A stretch of 6,515 nucleotides of DNA, taken from positions 1-6,515 of the forward strand of contig DKGO01000225.1 in NCBI GenBank assembly GCA_002453315.1. Reading direction: 5' to 3'. Positions 1-6,515 of this stretch are shown piece after piece. Numbering within the stretch: the first letter of the stretch is position 1; each line of letters begins with the position of its first letter. The stretch comes from Caryophanales bacterium UBA6768 (lineage in GTDB: Bacteria; Bacillota; Bacilli; Bacillales_D; Amphibacillaceae). The position numbers were made by a program, and so were the translations under genes. Below the pieces are notes generated by a model. It made no database searches. It was not told the origin of the DNA and saw only the letters and a program-made list of their open reading frames with translations.

Positions 1-1
1 C

Positions 2-841
<840 letters not shown>

Positions 842-854
842 AATAGTTTATAAT

Positions 855-883
855 TTTTAATTACTAAAATTGTATGATAAAAT
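855..883 (+). promoter_or_regulatory. possible weak sigma-A promoter for dacA
   Basis: An extended -10 (TG-A-TAAAAT, 875-883) lies in the guaB-dacA gap, with a poor -35 candidate TTTTAA (855-860) 17 bases upstream of the hexamer. TATGAT at 873-878 is an alternative -10. The spacer is very AT-rich, so chance matches are likely, and dacA may also be read through from guaB. Confidence 0.35.
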
Positions 884-917
884 ATGTATTGTTTAATTTA
901 ATTTGGAGGTAAGAATT

Positions 918-2237
918 TTGAAATATTTTAACCATATAAATAGGCTCTTAATAGTTGCTATCATAATGCTTGCAATTGTAATTGGCTTTCCATCACTAAC
1001 AAATGCAGCATTAGATACAGTGGCTAAAACGGCGATTATCGTTGATGTAAATACTGGAAAAATATTATATGCAAAAAATGAAAATGAACCATTACCTCCA
1101 GCTAGTATGACTAAAATGATGACAGAATACTTAGTACTAGAAAGTATCGATCGTGGAGATATTACTTGGGATACTACGACACAAATAAGTGACTTTGTTT
1201 TTGATATTTCTGCAAATAACAGTTTTTCTGGAATTGGTTTACGAAAGAACATCGATTATACTGTAAGAGAGTTATATGAAGCAATGGCGATTAATTCTGA
1301 TAATGCTACAACGATTGCATTAGCTGAACTGATTTCCGGAACTGAAGGTGAATTTGTCAAATTAATGAATAAAAAAGGGGAAGAAATGGGATTACCCGAT
1401 TTTAAATTTGTTAACTCAACTGGGTTAGATAATAATTCACTAGGTGGAAGGCATCCTGAAGGTACAAATGAAGACGATTCAAATTTATTATCTGCAAAAT
1501 CAGCAGCATTATTAGCCTATCATATCGTAAATGACTACCCAGAAGCATTAGATATTTCAAGTATTCCCGAAACTGAATTTGAGGAACAAATGATACGGAA
1601 TTATAATTGGATGTTACCACATAATACGTCACACCTTGATCAATTTTATTATGAAGGTGTTGATGGGTTAAAAACTGGTAATACAGAGTTGGCAGGTTAT
1701 ACATTTACCTCTACTGCTAAAAGGGGTGATCGCCGCTTAATCACAGTTGTGATGAAAGCAAAAAGTGAAGCTGTTAGATTTAAAGAAACGGCCAAACTAT
1801 TAGATTATGGTTTCAATGAATTCAAGGAGCAAGAACTATTTTCAGCTGGATACCAGCTAGAAGGTGAGTCGACTTTAAATGTAACAAAAGGAAAAGTAGA
1901 TACTGTAAGTTTTGAACTTGAGAGCCCTATTACAAGCATGATAAAAAATAATACAGAAGATAATTATCATATTGAATATCATCTAGATGATAAATTATTG
2001 AATGAAAATGGAGAATTAACCGCCCCAATTGAAAAAGGGACGGTAATCGGAACCGCACAACTTGTAAATGATGGTGAAGATGAATATGGTTATTTAGTTG
2101 ATGGAGAAGAACAGGTATCTGTTAACTTAATTACTACAGAGAAAGTAGAAAAGCAAAATTGGTTTAGTAGTATGATTGGCTCGATTGCAGGTTTTTTCAA
2201 AAACTTATTTAATGGGATTGTAGGAATTTTTAAATAA
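918..2237 (+). CDS. dacA: D-alanyl-D-alanine carboxypeptidase (PBP5, peptidase S11)
   Basis: Removes the terminal D-Ala from peptidoglycan pentapeptides outside the cell, limiting cross-linking. The 439-residue product is close to the B. subtilis DacA length (443). A signal peptide spans residues 1-30 (hydrophobic LLIVAIIMLAIVIGF, likely cleavage after TNA). The penicillin-binding motifs are all present: SMTK at 63-66 with the acylated Ser63, SDN at 127-129 and KTG at 252-254. A C-terminal beta-rich domain follows, and the last 30 residues (from about NWFSSMIGS) form an amphipathic helix that normally anchors these enzymes to the outer membrane face. The start is TTG at 918, because GGAGGT at 905-910 sits 7 bases before it. 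An in-frame TTG at 903 overlaps this ribosome binding site and is unlikely. The gene lies between guaB and pdxS, as in Bacillus. Confidence 0.95.
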   Translation: MKYFNHINRLLIVAIIMLAIVIGFPSLTNAALDTVAKTAIIVDVNTGKILYAKNENEPLPPASMTKMMTEYLVLESIDRGDITWDTTTQISDFVFDISANNSFSGIGLRKNIDYTVRELYEAMAINSDNATTIALAELISGTEGEFVKLMNKKGEEMGLPDFKFVNSTGLDNNSLGGRHPEGTNEDDSNLLSAKSAALLAYHIVNDYPEALDISSIPETEFEEQMIRNYNWMLPHNTSHLDQFYYEGVDGLKTGNTELAGYTFTSTAKRGDRRLITVVMKAKSEAVRFKETAKLLDYGFNEFKEQELFSAGYQLEGESTLNVTKGKVDTVSFELESPITSMIKNNTEDNYHIEYHLDDKLLNENGELTAPIEKGTVIGTAQLVNDGEDEYGYLVDGEEQVSVNLITTEKVEKQNWFSSMIGSIAGFFKNLFNGIVGIFK

Positions 2238-2238
2238 A

Positions 2239-2265
2239 TTGATACATTGGTTAAACAGGTATCAA
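2239..2265 (+). repeat. perfect 7-bp inverted repeat in front of pdxS
   Basis: TTGATAC (2239-2245) and GTATCAA (2259-2265) are perfect inverted arms around a 13-base spacer. The element starts one base after the dacA stop codon and ends three bases before the GGGGGAG ribosome binding site of pdxS. No T-run follows, so it is not an intrinsic terminator. It could be an operator for a dimeric regulator or an RNA hairpin in the pdxS leader; the sequence does not decide which. Confidence 0.55.
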
Positions 2266-2268
2266 GAT

Positions 2269-2275
2269 GGGGGAG
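2269..2275 (+). promoter_or_regulatory. ribosome binding site deciding the pdxS start
   Basis: GGGGGAG lies between two in-frame ATGs, at 2267 and 2282. It is 6 bases from the ATG at 2282, an ideal spacing, and overlaps the codons that would follow the ATG at 2267. The best candidate for 2267 is only a weak AGG at 2257-2259, which falls inside the inverted repeat. Confidence 0.65.
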
Positions 2276-2281
2276 AATGAA

Positions 2282-3130
<849 letters not shown>

Positions 3131-3139
3131 TCAAAACAG

Positions 3140-3167
3140 TTGCTTAAATAGGCCAACATGATATGAT
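3140..3167 (+). promoter_or_regulatory. sigma-A promoter of the serS leader transcript
   Basis: TTGCTT (3140-3145) and TATGAT (3162-3167) are separated by 16 bases, and a TG one base before the -10 makes it extended. The predicted start near 3174 lies just ahead of the T-box Stem I, as expected for a leader-controlled gene. It starts only 10 bases after the pdxS stop codon. Confidence 0.65.
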
Positions 3168-3182
3168 AAATAAAATTAAATA

Positions 3183-3411
3183 TATCTTTTGTAATGATAG
3201 GAAATAGTAATGAACTGTTTTTTTCTAGAGAGTCAATAGTTGGTGAAAATTGACAAAAAACGTTGATGAATCCATCCTTGAACAAATTTATGAAAATAGA
3301 TTCGGCCTTGTACCGTTAAAAACAATGAAAGCTGGAAGTCATTGACTTCAATTTGGGTGGCAACGCGGGAAAATATACTCTCGTCCCTTAATTTTGGGAT
3401 GGGAGTTTTTT
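3183..3411 (+). promoter_or_regulatory. serine-specific T-box leader controlling serS
   Basis: The nascent RNA senses uncharged tRNA-Ser and then lets transcription reach serS. In Stem I, AGAGAG (3227-3232) and the GGTG (3242-3245) of the distal loop match T-box consensus elements, enclosed by GTCAAT/ATTGAC. T-rich and A-rich strands (about 3217-3224 and 3255-3260) form the stem below. The specifier loop reads GAA-TCC-A, with TCC at 3271-3273, a serine codon. The lower stem can pair AGGA with TCCT and TTTGT with ACAAA around TGA sequences, resembling the K-turn of other Stem I bases. CAATGA/TCATTG (3323-3328/3339-3344) is a candidate Stem III. In the T-box, UGGC (3358-3361) fits the GCCA end of tRNA-Ser. 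The antiterminator pairs GGG 3355-3357 with CCC 3385-3387 and GCGGGA 3365-3370 with 3379-3384, leaving the standard 7-base bulge. Confidence 0.95.
3378..3411 (+). terminator. T-box intrinsic terminator
   Basis: CTCTCGTCCC (3378-3387) pairs over 10 base pairs, with two G-U wobbles, with GGGATGGGAG (3396-3405) around an 8-base loop, followed by six T (3406-3411). The 5' arm is shared with the antiterminator, so the two structures exclude each other. Confidence 0.93.
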
Positions 3412-3435
3412 ATATTTTTATAGGAGGTAAAACTT

Positions 3436-4707
3436 ATGTTAGATCAAAAGCTATTGCGAACTAATTTTGATGAGGTAACAAATAAATTAAAAAAACGTGG
3501 TGAAGATCCTTCGGCATTATCTAGCTTTGGAGAATTGGATAAGCAAAGACGACAAATTATTTCTGAGGTGGAAGATTTAAAGGCTAAACGGAATGAAACA
3601 TCTAAACAAATATCATTGTTAAAAAAGGAAAAAACAGATGCCTCTAAACAAATTAAAAACATGCAAGAAGTAGGTAAGAAAATTAAAAAATTAGATAATG
3701 AATTAGAGGTAATCGATGGGAAGTTAGAGAACATATTAATGTCGATACCAAATATTCCCCACGAAAGTGTTCCGGTAGGAGAAGATGAGGATGACAATGT
3801 TGAGGTAAGGCAATGGGGAAGCCATCCCGAATTTTCATTTGAACCTAAGGCCCATTGGGATATTGCAACAAATTTAAATATTCTAGATTTTGAAAGGGCT
3901 GCAAAGGTTACGGGAAGTCGTTTTGTGTTTTACCGTGGATTGGGGGCTCGTTTAGAAAGGGCTTTAATGAATTTTATGATGGACCTCCATGCAGAAGAAC
4001 ATGGCTATGAAGAAATGATACCTCCTTATATTGTTAATCGCGAAAGTATGACAGGAACCGGCCAATTACCAAAGTTTGAAGAAGATGCCTTTCTTATTAA
4101 TGATTGGGATTATTTTTTAATCCCAACAGCCGAGGTACCTGTCACTAATTTTCATCGCAATGAAATTTTAAAGGAAACGGATTTACCAAAGAAATATGTT
4201 GCCTACAGTGCATGTTTTCGTTCAGAAGCCGGCTCTGCGGGAAGAGACACTAGAGGATTAATTCGCCAACATCAATTTAATAAAGTGGAACTCGTTCAGT
4301 TCGTTAAACCGGACGAATCATATGATGTATTGGAAAAATTAACACATGATGCTGAAAAAGTATTACAATTGCTAGAATTACCTTATCGTGTCATGAGCAT
4401 GTGTACAGGAGATTTAGGGTTTACGGCAGCAAAGAAATATGATATTGAAGTGTGGATACCGACACAAAATGTGTATCGTGAAATTTCTTCTTGTTCTAAC
4501 TTTGAAGATTTCCAAGCGAGAAGAGCCAGAATTCGCTATCGTAATAGTGATGATAAACTACAATTTGTCCATACTTTAAATGGATCTGGACTGGCTATTG
4601 GACGAACAATTACTGCAATATTGGAAAATAATCAACAAGAAGATGGTTCTGTCGTTATTCCAAAAGTGTTACAGCCGTATATGGGTGGGAAAAAGATCAT
4701 TCAATAA
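3436..4707 (+). CDS. serS: seryl-tRNA synthetase
   Basis: Charges tRNA-Ser with serine through a seryl-adenylate, a cytosolic class II enzyme and homodimer. The 423 residues match the usual length. Residues 1-110 form the N-terminal domain, with a long Lys/Glu-rich coiled coil (about 33-102) that in this family grips the variable arm of tRNA-Ser. The catalytic domain contains the [22 protein letters not shown] and [13 protein letters not shown] blocks, motif 2 ([15 protein letters not shown], 261-275), the [19 protein letters not shown] segment, and motif 3 with GSGLAIGRT (383-391). AGGAGGT at 3422-3428 lies 7 bases before the ATG. The upstream T-box implies induction when uncharged tRNA-Ser accumulates, and a tRNA-Ser gene lies downstream. 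No key motif is missing. Confidence 0.98.
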   Translation: MLDQKLLRTNFDEVTNKLKKRGEDPSALSSFGELDKQRRQIISEVEDLKAKRNETSKQISLLKKEKTDASKQIKNMQEVGKKIKKLDNELEVIDGKLENILMSIPNIPHESVPVGEDEDDNVEVRQWGSHPEFSFEPKAHWDIATNLNILDFERAAKVTGSRFVFYRGLGARLERALMNFMMDLHAEEHGYEEMIPPYIVNRESMTGTGQLPKFEEDAFLINDWDYFLIPTAEVPVTNFHRNEILKETDLPKKYVAYSACFRSEAGSAGRDTRGLIRQHQFNKVELVQFVKPDESYDVLEKLTHDAEKVLQLLELPYRVMSMCTGDLGFTAAKKYDIEVWIPTQNVYREISSCSNFEDFQARRARIRYRNSDDKLQFVHTLNGSGLAIGRTITAILENNQQEDGSVVIPKVLQPYMGGKKIIQ

Positions 4708-4709
4708 AT

Positions 4710-4736
4710 CATAGTGGACATATTAATAACTATGTC
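4710..4736 (+). repeat. two overlapping alternative small hairpins after serS
   Basis: CATAGT (4710-4715) can pair with ACTATG (4729-4734), and GACATA (4717-4722) with TATGTC (4731-4736). The 3' arms overlap, so only one can form. They begin two bases after the serS stop and have no T-run. They are AT-rich and may be chance. Confidence 0.3.
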
Positions 4737-4831
4737 GGTTGTATTTCATCTCAATAATTTAATTATATTTTAGCCTATATTATTAGCAAAAAGGTTAACC
4801 ATTTTTGATTCCCAACTTCTAATAGATAATT

Positions 4832-4860
4832 AGACCGTCACAAAAATGTCGGTCTTTTTT
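4832..4860 (+). terminator. intrinsic terminator downstream of serS
   Basis: AGACCG (4832-4837) pairs with CGGTCT (4850-4855), with an inner ACA/TGT pairing, a small TC bulge and an A-rich loop, followed by a T-run to 4860. It lies 125 bases after the serS stop and 49 bases before the next gene, so it separates serS from the transglutaminase-like gene. Confidence 0.85.
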
Positions 4861-4908
4861 ATCTTTATTTGAGAAAATTATCCTATAATAATAGATGGAG
4901 GGATTATG

Positions 4909-5538
4909 ATGGAACTACACATACAATCAACAGAGATAACGGATTACTTGGGAAATATTGATGGAATAATCGAGTTAGAAGACCAGTTAATAGTAGCAAA
5001 GGTACAGGATATTATAGAAAATAACTTTAGCCTAGAAAAACAAGCTGAAATAGCCTTTCAATTTGTACGGGATCAAATTGAACATTCCTTTGATACAAAA
5101 AGTAAAAGAATAACGATAAGTGCATCAGATACAATAAAGAATGGGGAAGGAATTTGTTTTGCGAAATCCCATTTATTAGCGGCTTTGTTAAGGGGATTAG
5201 GTATTCCAACTGGTTTTTGTTATCAACGGGTTTTACGAAAAGGTACTATTGAATCGGGCTATGCACTTCATGGCTTAAATGCGCTTTACTTGGAGGAACA
5301 TGGATGGTTTCGTGTAGATCCAAGAGGAAATAAACCTGGTATTCAATCGGAATTTAATATGGAAGAAGAGCAACTTGCCTATCCCATTCGGGAGCATTTA
5401 GGAGAAGTTGATTACCCACAAGTATATACAAAACCCCTTGAAACTGTGATTAATTCCATGGAAGATTCTGAGGATTGTCATGCTTTATTTTTTAATCGAC
5501 CGGAAAAAGTTAATAACAAAATTAATAACAGCATTTAA
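4909..5538 (+). CDS. transglutaminase-like (papain-fold) protein
   Basis: A 209-residue protein with a transglutaminase-like core. Counting from Met 4909, the catalytic Cys83 lies in GEGICFAKSHLLAALLRGLGI, His121 in ALHGLNALYL and Asp137 in WFRVDPRGN. This is the Cys-His-Asp order and spacing of the family (PF01841). The N-terminal 70 residues include the FQFVRDQIEHSFD helix typical of these domains. No signal peptide or membrane segment is visible, so it is probably cytosolic. Many bacterial members act as proteases or amidases rather than cross-linkers, and the substrate cannot be inferred. GGAGGG (4897-4902) is 6 bases from ATG 4909 and only 3 from ATG 4906, which favours the second ATG. 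A TATAAT at 4884-4889 has no good -35 and would give a very short leader. The gene stands alone between the serS terminator and an opposite-strand gene. Confidence 0.85.
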   Translation: MELHIQSTEITDYLGNIDGIIELEDQLIVAKVQDIIENNFSLEKQAEIAFQFVRDQIEHSFDTKSKRITISASDTIKNGEGICFAKSHLLAALLRGLGIPTGFCYQRVLRKGTIESGYALHGLNALYLEEHGWFRVDPRGNKPGIQSEFNMEEEQLAYPIREHLGEVDYPQVYTKPLETVINSMEDSEDCHALFFNRPEKVNNKINNSI

Positions 5539-5826
5539 GAGTTATTTACTTTCCGTCTTTTATTCGAATGATTTTGTATCTATTCTATTTTAGTCGGCAA
5601 GTTATATGCACAATCTAAGATAGATTTGTGAATTCAAACATGGGAGGGACTTGATTTTGACTAATTTTTCATCGCCAGGATGAGTAGTTGAATTCCTCTT
5701 AGTCCACAATTATGGGTGGTAGATTTCCCTCGTCGGATAGATTGTTTAACTTATCTTATAAGGCCATATTGCTCTATATCTAGCCATATTATCTTTAATG
5801 TACGACGAAGTGCTTATTGTTACAGC

Positions 5827-5848
5827 ACAAATAGCTTCAACTATTTGT
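5827..5848. repeat. perfect 8-bp hairpin
   Basis: ACAAATAG (5827-5834) and CTATTTGT (5841-5848) are perfect inverted arms around a 6-base loop. Neither side has a T-run, so it is not a typical terminator. A second smaller hairpin, ATATTG-CTG-CAATAT (5871-5885), lies 22 bases downstream. Confidence 0.5.
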
Positions 5849-5906
5849 CTTACTTTTAAAGCTGCTTTATATATTGCTGCAATATTTTGGAAAATTAAAT
5901 TCTACT

Positions 5907-5926
5907 TGAGGGATTTATATACCTCA
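5907..5926 (-). terminator. possible weak terminator of the HIRAN-like gene
   Basis: TGAGG (5907-5911) and CCTCA (5922-5926) form a 5-bp stem with a 10-base loop, three bases beyond the minus-strand stop codon. On the minus strand it is followed after a few bases by a broken T-rich stretch. On the plus strand TTATTATTTT follows, so it could act in either direction. The stem is short. Confidence 0.35.
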
Positions 5927-5929
5927 TTA

Positions 5930-6310
5930 TTATTTTGTCTGAACAGCAACCTTAATCTTTGCATAATACGATTGACTATTTTTACCAATATATATATTAC
6001 TAATTCCCAGTAATCGATCTTTATTATTTTCAAAAAAAGGGAGATCTTTACTCGATATGTTACCAATTATTTGTCTGTTCACTATGACAGCCATACCCTC
6101 TATACCTTTTAAAGCATAGGGTTTTATTTCAACATCTAATTTTTTATGGAACGGTCTTTTGTTCTCTATTATCGCCTGCAATATATTTTGTCTAGGTGTA
6201 CCATCAATATTTTCAGATGTTACCCCTGCTATCTTGAATTCCCGTTTATAAATTTTATTTTCGGTTTCTTTGCTTCGTTTATTCTTTTTAAAAAAATTTA
6301 ATAAACTCAT
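5930..6310 (-). CDS. small protein with a probable HIRAN-like domain
   Basis: A 126-residue protein. A short basic leader (MSLLNFFKKNKRSKETENK) precedes a compact alpha/beta domain at about 24-122. Its pattern is F-K-I-A-G-V-T, then DGTPRQNILQAI, a strand VEIKPYALKG, then GMAVIVNRQIIGNISSKDLPFF and a last strand pair. This resembles the HIRAN domain, which in HLTF-type helicases binds DNA ends; that link is from memory of the family pattern and is not certain. No catalytic motif, signal peptide or membrane segment is visible. ATG 6310 is preferred because the charged N-terminus begins naturally there. The nearest ribosome binding site, GAAGGA, is about 12 bases upstream, which is long. An ATG four codons earlier abuts that site, and a TTG at 6340 precedes it. 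The gene is convergent with the transglutaminase-like gene and divergent from tRNA-Ser. Confidence 0.72.
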   Translation of the reverse strand: MSLLNFFKKNKRSKETENKIYKREFKIAGVTSENIDGTPRQNILQAIIENKRPFHKKLDVEIKPYALKGIEGMAVIVNRQIIGNISSKDLPFFENNKDRLLGISNIYIGKNSQSYYAKIKVAVQTK

Positions 6311-6331
6311 TATAAGTATCATTCCTTCGGC

Positions 6332-6346
6332 TGTGCTCAAGGCACA
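6332..6346 (-). repeat. short hairpin upstream of the HIRAN-like gene
   Basis: TGTGC (6332-6336) and GCACA (6342-6346) pair around a 5-base loop, just ahead of the GAAGGA ribosome binding site on the minus strand. It may sit in the leader of that gene. Its role is unknown. Confidence 0.35.
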
Positions 6347-6451
6347 AAATTAATGAAATAACCTCATTCTTTTAAAAAAATTGTAACGGTAGCCATTGTT
6401 TTTCTCTTTAACCGACTTGAAAATCAAAATCTTAGAAGATGTGGTTTCTAA

Positions 6452-6480
6452 TTGACATAAAAATCATAATCATGTATATT
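6452..6480 (+). promoter_or_regulatory. strong sigma-A promoter of tRNA-Ser
   Basis: A perfect -35 TTGACA (6452-6457) and TATATT (6475-6480) are separated by the optimal 17 bases. Transcription would begin near 6487, about 8 bases before the mature 5' end of the tRNA, as expected for a stable RNA gene. Confidence 0.85.
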
Positions 6481-6494
6481 ATTATTTGTTGTCT

Positions 6495-6515
6495 GGAGGA
6501 ATACCCAAGTCTGGT
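6495..6515 (+). tRNA. tRNA-Ser, 5' fragment cut by the window end
   Basis: The last 21 bases begin GGAGGAATACCCAAGTC, which matches the 5' acceptor strand, U8 and start of the D arm of Bacillus tRNA-Ser. In B. subtilis a tRNA-Ser gene (trnSL-Ser1) also follows serS. The anticodon lies outside the window, so the isoacceptor is unproven; by synteny UGA is likely. Confidence 0.9.

Larger units (their letters stand above)
5539..5929. other. 391-base gap without a convincing gene; possible decayed coding remnant
   Basis: No intact gene can be supported. On the minus strand one frame stays open for 51 codons (5901-5749) without an early ATG and with protein-like composition (IYKAALKVRQIVEAICAV). 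It ends in TAA (5748-5746), and the same frame continues past a second TAA as WTKRNSTTHPGDEKLVKIKS. This could be a decayed gene or chance; I do not recognise a family. On the plus strand, GGGAGGG at 5642-5648 precedes a TTG with only 10 codons. Perfect small hairpins occur at 5827-5848 and 5871-5885. GAGGGA (5644-5649) and TCCCTC (5726-5731) are distant inverted copies. No transposase, integrase or CRISPR repeat is visible. Confidence 0.4.

Noticed and set aside
903..917. Upstream TTG start for dacA at 903
   Set aside because: It overlaps the GGAGGT ribosome binding site, which is correctly placed for the TTG at 918.
893..1252. Minus-strand 119-codon open frame over the start of dacA
   Set aside because: It is antisense to the dacA signal peptide and SMTK motif; its hydrophobic composition is a shadow of the AT-rich coding strand.
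3444..3797. Minus-strand 117-codon open frame within serS
   Set aside because: It is antisense to the secure serS coding region and looks like a codon-bias shadow of the lysine-rich coiled coil.
4787..4807. Near-palindrome around GGTTAACC as a second serS terminator
   Set aside because: The stem has only two G-C pairs beyond its A/T arms and a bulge, and a much better terminator follows at 4832-4860.
5798..6013. Plus-strand 71-codon open frame starting at ATG 5798
   Set aside because: It has no ribosome binding site, resembles no family, and its 3' half is antisense to the better-supported HIRAN-like gene.
6318..6341. GCCGAAGG on the minus strand, recalling glycine or lysine riboswitch motifs
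   Set aside because: Only this short match is present; no aptamer stems or other conserved blocks occur upstream.
6495..6515. tRNA-Ser as an attachment site explaining the accessory genes
   Set aside because: Integration usually uses the 3' end of tRNA genes, but the accessory genes lie on the 5' side and no integrase is seen.

Overview
The window is AT-rich chromosomal DNA from a Gram-positive Firmicute, almost certainly a Bacillaceae. The evidence is the gene order (guaB, dacA, pdxS, serS, tRNA-Ser), the strong AGGAGG-type ribosome binding sites, the TTG start of dacA and a tRNA-Ser T-box in front of serS. From general knowledge this is the origin-proximal block of Bacillus subtilis (guaB-dacA-pdxS-pdxT-serS-trnSL-Ser1). 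I cannot name a genus from sequence alone.

Layout, left to right. Bases 2-841 are the 3' part of guaB (IMP dehydrogenase), cut by the window edge. Bases 918-2237 are dacA, encoding a secreted, membrane-anchored D,D-carboxypeptidase (PBP5 type). Bases 2282-3130 are pdxS, the pyridoxal 5'-phosphate synthase lyase subunit. A promoter at 3140-3167, a complete serine T-box leader at about 3183-3411 and serS (3436-4707) follow. A terminator sits at 4832-4860. Then comes a two-gene interval: a transglutaminase-like protein on the plus strand (4909-5538) and a HIRAN-like protein on the minus strand (5930-6310). They are separated by about 390 bases with no convincing gene. The window ends with a strong promoter (6452-6480) and the first 21 bases of tRNA-Ser.

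The core genes serve basic growth: guanine nucleotides, peptidoglycan trimming, vitamin B6 and charging of tRNA-Ser. serS is set to respond to uncharged tRNA-Ser: the leader carries a UCC specifier and a UGGC acceptor-binding sequence that fits a G discriminator base.

The main departures from the usual layout are three. First, pdxT, the glutaminase partner of PdxS, is missing from its normal place. Second, PdxS itself lacks the conserved N-terminal segment that contacts PdxT, with a small perfect inverted repeat lying where those codons would be. Third, a transglutaminase-like gene and a HIRAN-like gene sit between serS and tRNA-Ser. I did not find a clearly new multi-gene system; the PdxS/PdxT irregularity is the most interesting point.
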